From: Maribacter sedimenticola
GTDB lineage: Bacteria > Bacteroidota > Bacteroidia > Flavobacteriales > Flavobacteriaceae
Direction: 5' to 3'
DNA: 64,000 nucleotides
Assembly (NCBI RefSeq): GCF_900188415.1
Contig: NZ_FZNV01000006.1
Coordinates: 62,001-126,000 of the forward strand
In this document: positions 1-9,591 of the stretch, piece by piece
How positions within the stretch are numbered: position 1 is the first letter of the stretch
Layout of the letters: every line of letters begins with the position of its first letter
Program-made: the position numbers and the translations under genes
The notes under the pieces: generated by a model
Database searches by the model: none
What the model was told of the DNA's origin: nothing
Seen by the model: the letters and a program-made list of their open reading frames with translations, nothing else

Positions 1-1424
1 ATGGCCGCAGTTATTTCCGGAGAAGCAACAAATGCATGGGTATTTGGATTACCGTCCGCACGTTTTGCAAAGTTTCTATTGAATGAGTGGACTATACTGT
101 TTTTAGGAGCATTTTTAGGATCACTATAACGAGCCCATTGTCCTATACAAGGCCCACAGGCATTTGTAAATATCTTAGCATCCAATTTCTCGAATATGCC
201 TAATATACCATCACGGTCCGCAGTATAACGAACTTGCTCGGAACCAGGGTTTATTCCTAGTTCAGCCTTCATTTTCAATCCTTTATCTATTGCCTGTTGG
301 GCTATTGATGATGCCCTGGACAGATCTTCATATGAAGAATTGGTACAAGAACCAATCAATCCCCATTCAACCGCCAATGGCCAATCATGCTCCGTAGCCT
401 TTTTGGTCATATCACTACCCACTTTAGTAGAAAGGTCTGGAGTAAAAGGACCGTTCAACAATGGGGTTAACGCAGTTAGATCAATCTCAATAACCTCATC
501 AAAATACTGCTCTGGATTAGCGTAAACCTCTGCGTCTGCAGTAAGATGTTCTTTTACTTTATTGGCCGCGTCTGCAATATCTGCCCTATCGGTAGCCCTT
601 AAATAACGCTCCATAGATTCATCATAGCCAAACGTTGAGGTGGTAGCCCCAATTTCTGCACCCATGTTACAAATAGTTCCTTTACCGGTACAAGACAATG
701 ATTTGGCACCTGGGCCAAAATATTCAACTATTGCGCCTGTTCCACCTTTTACGGTCAAAATTTCGGCAACTTTTAAAATTACATCCTTTGGTGCGGTCCA
801 ACCAGAAATAGTTCCTGTCAACTTAACACCAATTAATTTTGGAAATTTAAGTTCCCAAGCCATACCTGCCATTACATCAACGGCATCTGCACCACCAACA
901 CCTATGGCTACCATACCTAAACCACCTGCGTTTACGGTATGAGAATCCGTACCTATCATCATTCCACCCGGAAATGCGTAATTCTCCAATACCACTTGGT
1001 GAATAATACCCGCTCCCGGCTTCCAGAAACCAATTCCATATTTATTGGAGACCGATTCTAGAAAATCAAAAACCTCTGCACTGGTAGAATTTGCAGATTT
1101 CAAATCTGCGGTAGCACCACTTTTAGCTTGTATCAAGTGATCACAGTGTACCGTAGTTGGTACCGCAACCTTGGGCTTGCCAGCTTGCATAAACTGCAAT
1201 AGGGCCATTTGTGCCGTTGCATCTTGGCAAGCAATACGATCTGGAGCAAAATCAACATAATCCTTACCTCTGGTAAATGCCTTGGTAGGCGTACCGTCCC
1301 ATAAATGGGAGTACAAAATTTTCTCAGAAAGAGTAAGAGGTTTCCCTACAATATTCCTCGCTTCATCAACACGTTTAGCCATATTGGCATAAACCTCTTT
1401 TATCATATCAATATCAAATGCCAT
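1..1424 (-). CDS. acnA: aconitate hydratase, C-terminus cut by window edge
   Basis: Aconitase of the TCA cycle, which interconverts citrate and isocitrate using a [4Fe-4S] cluster. The reading frame is open from an ATG at 1424 to the left edge, giving about 474 N-terminal residues of a protein that is usually near 755 residues in Bacteroidota (mitochondrial-type aconitase). I see the substrate-loop motif GTDSHT and the three cluster cysteines: C360 in [10 protein letters not shown], and C423 and C426 in [10 protein letters not shown]. These are the expected ligands, so the enzyme looks functional. The C-terminal swivel domain lies outside the window. The gene name follows general usage; the acn subclass was not resolved by alignment. 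Confidence 0.95.
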   Translation of the reverse strand, partial: MAFDIDMIKEVYANMAKRVDEARNIVGKPLTLSEKILYSHLWDGTPTKAFTRGKDYVDFAPDRIACQDATAQMALLQFMQAGKPKVAVPTTVHCDHLIQAKSGATADLKSANSTSAEVFDFLESVSNKYGIGFWKPGAGIIHQVVLENYAFPGGMMIGTDSHTVNAGGLGMVAIGVGGADAVDVMAGMAWELKFPKLIGVKLTGTISGWTAPKDVILKVAEILTVKGGTGAIVEYFGPGAKSLSCTGKGTICNMGAEIGATTSTFGYDESMERYLRATDRADIADAANKVKEHLTADAEVYANPEQYFDEVIEIDLTALTPLLNGPFTPDLSTKVGSDMTKKATEHDWPLAVEWGLIGSCTNSSYEDLSRASSIAQQAIDKGLKMKAELGINPGSEQVRYTADRDGILGIFEKLDAKIFTNACGPCIGQWARYSDPKNAPKNSIVHSFNRNFAKRADGNPNTHAFVASPEITAA

Positions 1425-1605
1425 TCTTTAAGTTATTTTAAGTTAACGCAATTCGGTAAATTTAAGAAAATCTATAACGCAATTAAAATTAATTAAGTAT
1501 GATTGATCGCTTTTTCACAAATGGATACGTATAATGAATCTAATTTTACGCATTAAGATTAAAATGACTCAAAAAAAGACGCAAACGATTTAGAAAAAAA
1601 ATGGA

Positions 1606-2559
1606 TTACAACAATTTATCAATGATATCTTCCTCTGAGATACCCTCGGCTTCCGCCTTGTAGTTTTTAATGATCCTATGGCGCAAAATTCCTTTTACCA
1701 CAACATGTACATCCTCAATATCAGGTGAAAATTTGCCATTGATCGCAGCATTGGCCTTTGCGCCCAAAATAAGATTTTGCGAAGCCCTTGGCCCAGCACC
1801 CCAATCTAAATACTGTTTTACATATTCTGTAGCCGATGGTAAATTGGGCCGTGTACTATTTACCAATTTTACTGCGTACTCCACCACATTATCAGCAACA
1901 GGAATTCTTCTTATCAATTCTTGGATTGCGATAATTTCACTGGCATTGAACAAAGGGTTGATTACCTGTTTACGGTCTGCAGTCGTATTTTTGACAACCA
2001 AGATTTCTTCCTCTACCGTAGGGTACTTTAATTCTATTGCAAACATAAAACGGTCTAACTGCGCTTCCGGTAACGGATAAGTACCTTCCTGCTCAATTGG
2101 ATTCTGGGTAGCCAAAACAAAGTAGGGCAATTCTAGTTTATGCTGGTGTCCGGCAATGGTTACAGCCCTTTCCTGCATAGCTTCCAAAAGTGCAGCTTGG
2201 GTTTTAGGCGGTGTTCTATTGATTTCGTCCGCCAAGATAATATTAGAAAAAATAGGCCCTTTAATAAATTTAAAATTCCTGTTCTGATCTAAAACCTCGC
2301 TTCCAAGAATATCGCTCGGCATTAAATCCGGGGTAAATTGTATTCTTTTAAAATTTAGTCCCAAGGCTTGGGCAATGGTGTTTACCATTAGTGTCTTAGC
2401 CAACCCTGGCACACCTATCAACAATGAATGGCCGCCAGTATAAATAGACAAAAGAATTTGCTCTATAACTTCATCTTGACCTACAATTATCTTGGCTATT
2501 TCCTTTTTTAAAGCAGCATGTTTTTCAACAAGTAGCTCTATATCGGCAACGTCTGACAT
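1606..2559 (-). CDS. MoxR-family AAA+ ATPase
   Basis: AAA+ ATPase of the MoxR class (317 residues), thought to act as a chaperone in maturation of protein complexes. Walker A is GVPGLAKT (residues 49-56), Walker B is ILADEINR (108-115), and the sensor-1 region is LATQNP (about 149-154). No signal peptide or membrane segment is seen, so it should be cytoplasmic. It follows the SurA-like gene by 4 bp and is probably cotranscribed with both chaperone genes. MoxR genes often sit beside DUF58 and von Willebrand-domain genes. None is present here, so its partner is not evident from context. Confidence 0.93.
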   Translation of the reverse strand: MSDVADIELLVEKHAALKKEIAKIIVGQDEVIEQILLSIYTGGHSLLIGVPGLAKTLMVNTIAQALGLNFKRIQFTPDLMPSDILGSEVLDQNRNFKFIKGPIFSNIILADEINRTPPKTQAALLEAMQERAVTIAGHQHKLELPYFVLATQNPIEQEGTYPLPEAQLDRFMFAIELKYPTVEEEILVVKNTTADRKQVINPLFNASEIIAIQELIRRIPVADNVVEYAVKLVNSTRPNLPSATEYVKQYLDWGAGPRASQNLILGAKANAAINGKFSPDIEDVHVVVKGILRHRIIKNYKAEAEGISEEDIIDKLL

Positions 2560-2563
2560 ATAT

Positions 2564-4045
2564 TTATTCCTTTATCCAGTTGTTAGCGAATTCACAATCC
2601 TTATTGTCATCGTTTACACTTATATAGGTATCCTTAATATGCTCGTCCATCCATTTTTTAATGGCATTGTATTTCTTTTCAGTAAGCGCAAGCTCCTGAA
2701 TTTTGGTATAGTCCTTGGCAAAATCCGCAACATGCTCATCAAACCTATTGGTAATCTTCAATATTTTATATTTAGGTGCCCCACCTCTAGGATCTTGTTC
2801 CAACACAGGGTGTGTTATTTCGTTATCCTTTAACCCTTGTACCTGATTGTATAATGTAGGATCCATTTTGGTCAACTCAAAACGTGAACTAAAATCCTGT
2901 GGATTTCTCAGAAGTCCGCCGTCAAATTTCGTTTCCTTTTCATCGGAAAAATTAAGTGCGGCTTCTGCAAAGGTAAATTCATTATTAATGATCTTTTGAC
3001 GGATACTATCCAATTCTTGCTTTGCCTCTTCTAAAACATCCTGTGAAATTTCAGGCTGAATCAAGATATGCCTAAGGTCCAATTCCTGTCCCCTTATTTT
3101 TTCTATATATATTATATGATAACCAAAAATCGTTTCAAATGGTTCTGAAACCTCTCCTTCCTTTAAGCTGAACGCCACATCCTTAAAAGTCTTATCAAAA
3201 CCGGTATCCTTGGTTATACTATAAAAACCTCCTTTAGATTTGGAACCTGGGTCTTGGGAATATAAAATTGCCTTTACGCTAAAGCTGGCATCATTATCTT
3301 CCACATCTGCCTTGATCTGGTTTAATTTATCGATCACTTTTTGTTTCTCCTCCTCAGATGGCTCCGGCTCCTTTGTAATCTGTGCAATCTCTAGTTCGGC
3401 ACCAAATACAGGTCGTTCATCTACAGGAATCTTATTAAAGAACTGACGTACCTCTTCTGGCGTAATTTCAATTTCCTTTATGATATCTTGCTGCATGCGT
3501 TCAGAAAGCATACGCAATTTGTTGATCTTATATAACTCTTCCCTAAAACTGGCCTCGTCCTCTTTTTTATAATATTTCAAGACTTTTTCCATTGAGCCAA
3601 TCTGTTGAACCAAAGATTGTAATTGACGGTCACCGGTTGCATTGACTTCATCATCAGAAACCAAGATACTATCCTGAACCGCTTGGTTTGCGTATAACCT
3701 ATCCTCCATCAATTTGCCCAATAGACTACAGTGAGAAATATCCTCTGCGGATGCACCCTGACTTTTAAGGTCTATCAATGTTTTCTCAATGTCAGAATCC
3801 AAGATTACATAATCCCCTACTACCGCCGCAATACCATCTAACTTAACACGTTTAAAGTTATTGGAAGAATCCTTACGGACATTTGTAGCTTCCGCAACGG
3901 CCTCCATTTGTTCCATCTGGCCTTCTGCTTCCGTAGGTATGGAATCCTGCGCATTGGCAACACCTGAAATAAGCGCCAACGCACCAAAAAACAAACTATT
4001 CCTTAATTTCAAACACTTCAAATTCTTTATCCTTGATTGCTTCAT
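2564..4045 (-). CDS. SurA-like periplasmic peptidyl-prolyl isomerase/chaperone
   Basis: A 493-residue exported protein with a signal peptide ending near VANAQ (about residue 33), an N-terminal SurA-type helical region and two consecutive parvulin (PpiC) domains at about residues 215-310 and 320-425. The sequences GGFYSITKD, FGYHIIYIEK and LRHILIQPE are typical of parvulin folds. SurA proteins escort unfolded outer-membrane proteins through the periplasm. The chosen ATG overlaps the end of the upstream chaperone gene by 50 bp. TTG codons further in would shorten the overlap but would also cut into the signal peptide. It forms an apparent operon with the upstream lipoprotein chaperone and the downstream MoxR gene. 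Confidence 0.88.
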   Translation of the reverse strand: MKQSRIKNLKCLKLRNSLFFGALALISGVANAQDSIPTEAEGQMEQMEAVAEATNVRKDSSNNFKRVKLDGIAAVVGDYVILDSDIEKTLIDLKSQGASAEDISHCSLLGKLMEDRLYANQAVQDSILVSDDEVNATGDRQLQSLVQQIGSMEKVLKYYKKEDEASFREELYKINKLRMLSERMQQDIIKEIEITPEEVRQFFNKIPVDERPVFGAELEIAQITKEPEPSEEEKQKVIDKLNQIKADVEDNDASFSVKAILYSQDPGSKSKGGFYSITKDTGFDKTFKDVAFSLKEGEVSEPFETIFGYHIIYIEKIRGQELDLRHILIQPEISQDVLEEAKQELDSIRQKIINNEFTFAEAALNFSDEKETKFDGGLLRNPQDFSSRFELTKMDPTLYNQVQGLKDNEITHPVLEQDPRGGAPKYKILKITNRFDEHVADFAKDYTKIQELALTEKKYNAIKKWMDEHIKDTYISVNDDNKDCEFANNWIKE

Positions 4046-4874
4046 CTAATAATTCAGTTTCTAATTTACGCAGGTAGTTCATTTTTCTGCGACTTAATAA
4101 AACTTGCTCTATGGTAGGCCTAATAAATGACAAAGGAGCTATATCGTTAATATCCTTTATCTCTTCAATTTTACCCAAATATACCCCGATCGAATCCTCT
4201 AATTCAAAAAATTGTGAATTTTTTAAGTACTTATCGGCATTATCTGCGGTAATTGGAGGTATTTCCTCGAAAATTCTGGTATAACGCACCCAAATAGAAT
4301 CGTTAAAATTCAACTTATTGAATTGCACCCCTATAGAATCCAAATAACGAATATCCTCTACCTTAAACCTTTTTAATCTTTTAGACACTTCATCCTTATC
4401 CAAAAAGCCTTTTGGCAAGGCAACAAACCTAATCCTTGCAATTCTCTCCTTTAGTTTAAAGTTTTCCTTTCCCTGTTCGTAAAAATCCGCCAATTGAGCA
4501 TCGGTAATTACCGAGTCCGTTGCCCTTGACATTAGAGCCTCTTTATAAGCCCTAGTGTAAAGGTCCGTACGGTAATCATCTACCAGAACGTTATATTGCG
4601 CCAATTTTTCCTCGGATAAATTTATCTTTGCCTTGGATAGCAATAATTGTTTGGAAGCCCAATTATTGATGTAGTTAGAAACAAATGATGCACTATCGCC
4701 CTTACTCATATTTTCAGTAATCAACGCCTTTATATCCTCTTCATACAAGAAAGACGCTCCCACTCTGGCAATGGGCTTTTTATCCTCCTCACTTTTAAAA
4801 AGATCAGTACATGAAAAAATGACCAATGAAAACAGCCCCATACATATAATAGGGTATAGATTTTTCATTTTCAT
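3996..4874 (-). CDS. PpiC/SurA-related lipoprotein chaperone
   Basis: A 292-residue lipoprotein. The start MKMKNLYPI is preferred over the upstream in-frame Met because a lipoprotein signal follows at once: hydrophobic stretch, then lipobox VIFSC with the Cys at about residue 22. The rest is charged and helical, with SurA-like features: an opening like AKVGxxxLYxxDI, and a KERIARIRFVALPKG segment like the first strand of a parvulin domain. A complete catalytic parvulin domain is not obvious, so it may be a chaperone without isomerase activity. Overlap with the downstream SurA-like gene suggests cotranscription and a joint role in outer-membrane protein biogenesis. The family assignment is by resemblance only. 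Confidence 0.7.
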   Translation of the reverse strand: MKMKNLYPIICMGLFSLVIFSCTDLFKSEEDKKPIARVGASFLYEEDIKALITENMSKGDSASFVSNYINNWASKQLLLSKAKINLSEEKLAQYNVLVDDYRTDLYTRAYKEALMSRATDSVITDAQLADFYEQGKENFKLKERIARIRFVALPKGFLDKDEVSKRLKRFKVEDIRYLDSIGVQFNKLNFNDSIWVRYTRIFEEIPPITADNADKYLKNSQFFELEDSIGVYLGKIEEIKDINDIAPLSFIRPTIEQVLLSRRKMNYLRKLETELLDEAIKDKEFEVFEIKE

Positions 4875-5062
4875 TTTTGTTTTAGAAGAAAACATCGAGC
4901 AAAAATAGCAATTACACTCTCGTGTGCAAATGCAAAATGATTTACTTAACACATTTTTTAAAAGTGAACAGTTTATCAATTATCTTATTATCAATTAAAA
5001 ACAACCTACTAAAACAATTAAGCCTCTTTAATAAAGGAAGGGGTTTACAAATGAATTTTAGG

Positions 5063-5070
5063 TAAATTTG
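5063..5070 (+). promoter_or_regulatory. putative -7 element (TAnnTTTG)
   Basis: TAAATTTG matches the Bacteroidota -7 consensus TAnnTTTG exactly and sits about 30 bp before the TTG start of the next gene. No clear -33 TTG lies 17-23 bp upstream, so the assignment is tentative. Confidence 0.4.
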
Positions 5071-5101
5071 CGACGATATATACCATACTAAAAATTATTT
5101 T

Positions 5102-5341
5102 TTGAGCAGAAAAATTAAGTTGATTTGGGATTTTAGAGGTCCGGCCGCATTAAAGACCGCAGAACATCATGTTAAGCATTTAAAGGAATTCATTGCAATT
5201 GAAGGTACTGCATTGAATATTACAGGACATCAACAGATTAACGATATGTTCAGCATAGCGTTCATGGTGGTTGAAGAGCATGAAATGATTTCCGTTAGAG
5301 ACACCTTAAAACCACATCGTGGTGAAGTATACGAACCTTAA
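5102..5341 (+). CDS. conserved small protein of unknown function (79 aa)
   Basis: A 79-residue soluble protein with a TTG start; no ATG or GTG gives a usable alternative. It has no signal peptide, membrane segment or cysteine. The sequence is mixed alpha/beta with several histidines (HHVKH, GHQQ). I recognise the type as a short protein common in flavobacteria but cannot name a function. It lies 12 bp before the beta-lactamase-fold lipoprotein gene and probably shares its transcript. A TAnnTTTG element upstream and coding-like composition support it being a real gene. Confidence 0.7.
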   Translation: MSRKIKLIWDFRGPAALKTAEHHVKHLKEFIAIEGTALNITGHQQINDMFSIAFMVVEEHEMISVRDTLKPHRGEVYEP

Positions 5342-5353
5342 TTAATAATTCAG

Positions 5354-6484
5354 TTGAGAATCTGCATCTTATTCTTATGGGCTTTCCTAATTTGGTCATG
5401 TACCAAAGATCACGCAGCTACTGACCCTTTGGAAAAAGCATTGACCTCTGACCACCCAAAAATTAGACGGGTCATGGATAGTGTTGATCGCTATGAGGTG
5501 CAGATAAAATACACCCAAATAGACCGATCAAAGGATAGTATCGTATTTACGGATTTTGATTTTCAAGTACATGATAGTGTATATTTTTATCCGGCTAGCA
5601 CCGTAAAACTACCAATTGCGGTTTTGGCCTTGGAAAGACTTCACCAAACGGACAGCTTAAATGTATTGACCAAATATTATGTTGAGGGCGATACCATAGA
5701 AAGCACGGTTGCCCAGGATATTTCAGCAATTTTTGCCGTAAGCGATAATTTGGCCAACAACCGTTTGTTTGAATTGCTTGGTCAAAATGCAATTAATTCC
5801 TCCTTAAACCAAAAGAATATAGGACCCGTGCGTATTTCGCATAGATTAGGGTACCATTCAGAAGATCTACGAACAAAACCCTTGGTCGTTTATTTAAATG
5901 ACTCAACAACCGGTATGACGGTACCCTCTTACAACACCAACCCTGAGCCGTTGAAACTTCAAAACATCAAAAAAGGAATTGGCTACATGGCCAATGGTAA
6001 GCAAATAGACGAGCCTTTTGATTTCAGTTTAAAAAATTATTTGCCAATTTCTTCGCTGCACTCAATTTTAAAACGAATCATATTTCCTGAACAATTTAAC
6101 CCCAAAGAGCAATTTCATATCAGTGAACAACAACGTGAACTTTTATTGAACGCAATGTCTACCGTGCCCAGAAAGGTTGGCTATGACCAAAACACCTTTC
6201 ATGACGGATATTGCAAATTCTTTATGTATGGTGACAGCAATGAAGAAATTCCTACATCCTTAAATATATATAATAAAGTAGGCTTTGCTTATGGCACTGT
6301 GACAGATTGTGCCTATATTAAAGATACCGCCAATAATGTAGAATTTTTATTGACCGCTACACTTCTGGTTAATGAGGATGGCATATTTAATAATGACCAT
6401 TATGAGTTTAATGAAATTGGCATACCCTTTCTCGCACAATTAGGTCGTGAAATTTATGACCTTGAGCTAAAAAGAAAACAATAG
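5354..6484 (+). CDS. class A beta-lactamase-fold serine hydrolase, lipoprotein
   Basis: A 376-residue predicted lipoprotein (lipobox LIWSC, Cys16) of the penicillin-binding/beta-lactamase fold. All three class A motif positions can be found: S82-T-V-K85 (SxxK nucleophile motif), S130-D-N132 (SDN), and K308-V-G310 in the place of KTG. The length exceeds that of true class A enzymes (about 290 residues), and I do not see a clear ExxLN omega-loop motif. A role in peptidoglycan or another amide/ester hydrolysis is as likely as antibiotic resistance. The TTG start is chosen because it is the only one that leaves a complete lipoprotein signal. It probably forms an operon with the 79-aa gene, and the rluF gene follows after 22 bp. 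Confidence 0.8.
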   Translation: MRICILFLWAFLIWSCTKDHAATDPLEKALTSDHPKIRRVMDSVDRYEVQIKYTQIDRSKDSIVFTDFDFQVHDSVYFYPASTVKLPIAVLALERLHQTDSLNVLTKYYVEGDTIESTVAQDISAIFAVSDNLANNRLFELLGQNAINSSLNQKNIGPVRISHRLGYHSEDLRTKPLVVYLNDSTTGMTVPSYNTNPEPLKLQNIKKGIGYMANGKQIDEPFDFSLKNYLPISSLHSILKRIIFPEQFNPKEQFHISEQQRELLLNAMSTVPRKVGYDQNTFHDGYCKFFMYGDSNEEIPTSLNIYNKVGFAYGTVTDCAYIKDTANNVEFLLTATLLVNEDGIFNNDHYEFNEIGIPFLAQLGREIYDLELKRKQ

Positions 6485-6506
6485 TTAAAATCTAGAATGA
6501 GAATAC

Positions 6507-7247
6507 ATGCAAGATAACGGCAATAAAACAAGAATCAACAAATACTTAAGTGAAGCAGGTTATTGTTCACGAAGGGCCGCAGACAAATTAATAGACCAAG
6601 GCAGGGTTACCATCAATGGAGAAATTCCTGAAATGGGCACCAAAATTGGCCCGGATGACATTGTTAAAGTTGACGGGGAACTTATTAAAGAACCTAAAGG
6701 GAAAAATGTTTATTTGGCATTTAATAAACCTGTTGGCATTGTCTGTACAACAGATACCGGAGTAGAAAAGGATAATATCATTGATTTTATCAATTACCCC
6801 AAACGAATATTCCCTATCGGTAGACTGGACAAACCTAGTGAGGGACTTATATTTCTTACGGATGACGGCGATATTGTCAATAAGATACTACGCGCACGAA
6901 ACAATCATGAAAAGGAATATTTAGTTACTGTGGACAAACCCATCACAAAGGATTTTTTGGTCAAAATGCGCAAGGGAATTCCAATCTTGGATACCGTTAC
7001 CAGGGAATGTGAGGTATTTGAAGTTAGCACTTATCAATTTCGTATTATTCTTACCCAAGGCCTTAATAGACAAATTAGGAGAATGTGCGAATACCTAGAC
7101 TATAGGGTTAAAAAATTAAAGCGCATACGAATAATGAATGTACATTTGGACGTGCCCGTGGGCAAATGGAGAGACATTACGGAAGAAGAATTAAATGAAA
7201 TCAATAGATTGGTCAGCACTTCTTCAAAAACCTTTGACGGACAGTAA
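6507..7247 (+). CDS. rluF: 23S rRNA pseudouridine synthase RluF-type
   Basis: A 246-residue RsuA/RluB/E/F-family pseudouridine synthase. An N-terminal S4 RNA-binding domain (residues 8-60, [21 protein letters not shown]) is followed by the catalytic domain with [10 protein letters not shown], in which D108 is the nucleophilic aspartate. The segments [14 protein letters not shown] and [22 protein letters not shown] fit RluF, which modifies U2604 in E. coli 23S rRNA; RluB/RsuA carry other variants of these. It lacks the long C-terminal tail of E. coli RluF, which is usual for Bacteroidota. Cytoplasmic. Confidence 0.88.
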   Translation: MQDNGNKTRINKYLSEAGYCSRRAADKLIDQGRVTINGEIPEMGTKIGPDDIVKVDGELIKEPKGKNVYLAFNKPVGIVCTTDTGVEKDNIIDFINYPKRIFPIGRLDKPSEGLIFLTDDGDIVNKILRARNNHEKEYLVTVDKPITKDFLVKMRKGIPILDTVTRECEVFEVSTYQFRIILTQGLNRQIRRMCEYLDYRVKKLKRIRIMNVHLDVPVGKWRDITEEELNEINRLVSTSSKTFDGQ

Positions 7248-7378
7248 TTATAAAACCGACCAAAAAACTAGTCCATCTTCTTAAAACTGCAACAAAAGCG
7301 TGTTAAATAAGTATGCTATTTCACTGAAAAACATTATCTTATATAAAAATTACACTTAATTTTAAAGCACCATATATC

Positions 7379-8671
7379 ATGTTTATTTCAAGAAAATTGG
7401 GCCATATTTTAGTTTGGATACTACTGGTGGCCACAGGCACTAATTATTTACAGGCACAGACATTTAATTTTACCGAATATACGGGTGAAGTTCTGGATGC
7501 CAATACTAACAAGGCCCTGGTCTTTGCCACCTTAAGTATTGAAGGTACAAATGTGAGTACTATAACCAATTCTGAAGGTGAGTTTGCACTTAAGGTTCCT
7601 ATGGAATTTGAGGATCGTAATTTAATCGTCGCTTTTTTGGGTTACAAGACCAAAGAGTTTCCTATAGCTCAGTTAGAGACCAAAAAGAATAAAATTCTTA
7701 TGGAGGAGTTTGCCATGGCACTTTCAGAAGCTCGCATAGATGCTCCAAATGATGCAGAAGCCTTAGTAAAAGAAGTCTTGGACAAAAAAGGCACGAACTA
7801 CCTTAACGAAAATACGGTCATGACAGCATTTTATAGGGAAACAATTAAAAAAAGAAGAACAAACGTTAGTTTATCCGAAGCCGTTGTCAATATATACAAA
7901 GCACCTTACTCCTCTAACAAAAAAGATGCGCTGGAACTTTACAAAGCCAGAAAAAGCACCGACTATAGTAAACTGGATACTGTAGCCTTAAAACTGCAGG
8001 GCGGCCCTTTCAATACCTTGTTCGTTGATATGGTCAAATACCCAGATTATATATTTACGCCAGAAACATTGTCCTATTATGAATTCTCCTTTAATACTTC
8101 CACTAGGGTAAACGACCAACTTATCTATGTTATAGATTTTAAACAAAAGGAAGAAATCTTGGACCCACTTTATACCGGCAAACTGTACATAGATGCTGAA
8201 AATAAAATTTTGACCAGTGCCATTTACTCACTAAACATTACCGATAAAAGGTTGGCCTCACAGATGTTCGTACGCAGAAAGCCCAAAAATGCAGAGGTAT
8301 GGCCTACGGATGTTTCCTATAGGGTAGATTATAGGGAAAAGAACGGCAAGTGGTACTATGGCTATAGTAACGTACTGTTAGAATTTAAGGTCAATTGGGA
8401 CAAGCGCTTGTTCAACTCCGTTTACAGTATGAGCTGTGAAATGGCTATAACGGATTGGGAAGAAAATCTGGAGAACACAATACCTAAGACCAAGGATAGA
8501 ATAAAATCATCTATAATTTTAAGCGATGAAGCCATAGGTTTTGCCGACCCAAATTTTTGGGGAGAATACAATATTATAGAACCGGAAAAATCTATTGAAT
8601 CGGCCATAAAAAAAATTCAAAGACAATTAAAAAGGGATAAGTCCAACTTAGAAAGCGCCTCAAAACCTTAA
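7379..8671 (+). CDS. secreted protein with carboxypeptidase-regulatory-like domain
   Basis: A 430-residue exported protein (signal peptide ending near YLQAQ, residue 27). Residues about 33-110 form a carboxypeptidase-D regulatory-like beta-sandwich (GEVLDANTNKALVFATLSIEG, then TNSEGEFALKVP, then LGYKTKEFP). This domain is typical of TonB-dependent transporter N-termini and other Bacteroidota envelope proteins. The remaining 300 residues are beta-rich with no plug or barrel motif that I recognise. It is too short to be a TonB-dependent receptor. A cell-surface or outer-membrane-associated role is an inference. The gene ends just before a strong bidirectional terminator. Confidence 0.8.
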   Translation: MFISRKLGHILVWILLVATGTNYLQAQTFNFTEYTGEVLDANTNKALVFATLSIEGTNVSTITNSEGEFALKVPMEFEDRNLIVAFLGYKTKEFPIAQLETKKNKILMEEFAMALSEARIDAPNDAEALVKEVLDKKGTNYLNENTVMTAFYRETIKKRRTNVSLSEAVVNIYKAPYSSNKKDALELYKARKSTDYSKLDTVALKLQGGPFNTLFVDMVKYPDYIFTPETLSYYEFSFNTSTRVNDQLIYVIDFKQKEEILDPLYTGKLYIDAENKILTSAIYSLNITDKRLASQMFVRRKPKNAEVWPTDVSYRVDYREKNGKWYYGYSNVLLEFKVNWDKRLFNSVYSMSCEMAITDWEENLENTIPKTKDRIKSSIILSDEAIGFADPNFWGEYNIIEPEKSIESAIKKIQRQLKRDKSNLESASKP

Positions 8672-8682
8672 ATGGAATAAAT

Positions 8683-8716
8683 AAAAAGCCCCATCTGAAT
8701 TCAGATGGGGCTTTTT
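8683..8716. terminator. bidirectional rho-independent terminator
   Basis: A perfect 34-bp palindrome: GCCCCATCTGAATTCAGATGGGGC flanked by five A on the left and five T on the right. It lies between two convergent genes and can stop transcription from both strands. Confidence 0.93.
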
Positions 8717-8733
8717 AATTTAAAATACTTGGA

Positions 8734-9246
8734 TTATTTAGGCATAACTACAGTATCAATAGCATGTATCACACCATTGCTAGCCGCTACATCTGCCATA
8801 ATAACAGTTGCCATATTACCATTCGCATCTTTCAACATCACCTTATCACCACTCAAACTAAGGGTAATTGACCCCCCTTGTACTGTTTTTACGGAAAAAA
8901 CACCATTATTACCTTTAATAGCATTAATTATATCGCCAGCCATATAGTTACCGGCAACCACGTGATATGTTAAAATTCCGGTTAATGCATCCTTACTTTC
9001 CGGTTTTAACAAATTGTCGACTGTACCCGTTGGCAATGCATCAAAAGCACTGTTGACCGGTGCAAAGACGGTAAAGGGTCCTTCACTATTTAGCGTTTCC
9101 ACCAAATCTGCAGCTTTAACCGCCGCAACCAATGTTGTAAAATTTTCATTACCCGCTGCTACTCCAACAATCGTTTTAGACTGTGTATAAGAAGTAGAAA
9201 TGAATAACATTAACGCACTAAAGATTGTAATTTTTAAAATTTTCAT
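8734..9246 (-). CDS. fasciclin (FAS1) domain secreted protein
   Basis: A 170-residue protein with a signal peptide (to about SYTQS, residue 22) and one FAS1/beta-Ig-h3 domain filling the rest. The H1 motif appears as GPFTVFAPVNSAFDALP, the central segment as LTGILTYHVVAGNYMAGDI, and the end as NGVIHAIDTVVMPK. FAS1 proteins mediate adhesion or matrix interactions at the cell surface. A single-domain secreted form is common in marine flavobacteria. It is transcribed alone and ends at the bidirectional terminator shared with the neighbouring gene. Confidence 0.93.
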   Translation of the reverse strand: MKILKITIFSALMLFISTSYTQSKTIVGVAAGNENFTTLVAAVKAADLVETLNSEGPFTVFAPVNSAFDALPTGTVDNLLKPESKDALTGILTYHVVAGNYMAGDIINAIKGNNGVFSVKTVQGGSITLSLSGDKVMLKDANGNMATVIMADVAASNGVIHAIDTVVMPK

Positions 9247-9591
9247 AGTTCTATTTTTTTAGATTGATGTAAATGTAACGCCTTGCCCACCAATAAACTC
9301 TTAAAAATTGTTTAATATATTTTATAATATGTTAAACATTATAGAATTTCTGAAAGAACCTCCAATTAAATTATAATATTACAAAAGACTTCTAATAATT
9401 AATAAATGTTTAGTTCTTCATTTAAATAAAAATCATATTTACCATTATACACATTACCAAATGAATAACTATTTAATAAAATAATTAAACATAATTATAT
9501 AATTGAAAATCATTTAATTAATAAAATAACGCCATAAAAAAAGCCCATCACAATAATTTCGCAATGGACTCAGTAGATCACTTAAACCAAT
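9247..9591. other. AT-rich intergenic region
   Basis: A very AT-rich spacer of 345 bp between the divergently read 5' end of the fasciclin gene and the 3' end of recQ. It should hold the fasciclin promoter (a TACATTTA element lies about 25 bp before its start) and the recQ terminator. I see no open reading frame, tandem repeat or DnaA-box cluster in it. Confidence 0.6.
9536..9570 (-). terminator. recQ terminator
   Basis: On the minus strand AGTCCAT pairs with ATGGGCT (one wobble pair) around a 15-nt loop, followed by seven T. It lies just downstream of the recQ stop codon. Confidence 0.6.

Noticed and set aside
1670-2080. 136-codon plus-strand frame opposite the MoxR gene
   Set aside because: It lies entirely inside the clear MoxR coding sequence on the other strand, with no start signal or recognisable domain.
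5354-6484. Antibiotic-resistance call for the beta-lactamase-fold protein
   Set aside because: Motif positions alone do not show beta-lactamase activity; the length and the missing omega-loop motif make a cell-wall or other hydrolase equally likely.
7248-7378. Riboswitch or leader before the secreted 430-aa protein
   Set aside because: The 131-bp spacer has no conserved riboswitch features or strong hairpin; ordinary promoter region.
9247-9591. AT-rich spacer as a replication origin
   Set aside because: No DnaA-box cluster, iterons or neighbouring dnaA/dnaN genes; ordinary intergenic sequence with promoter and terminator explains it.
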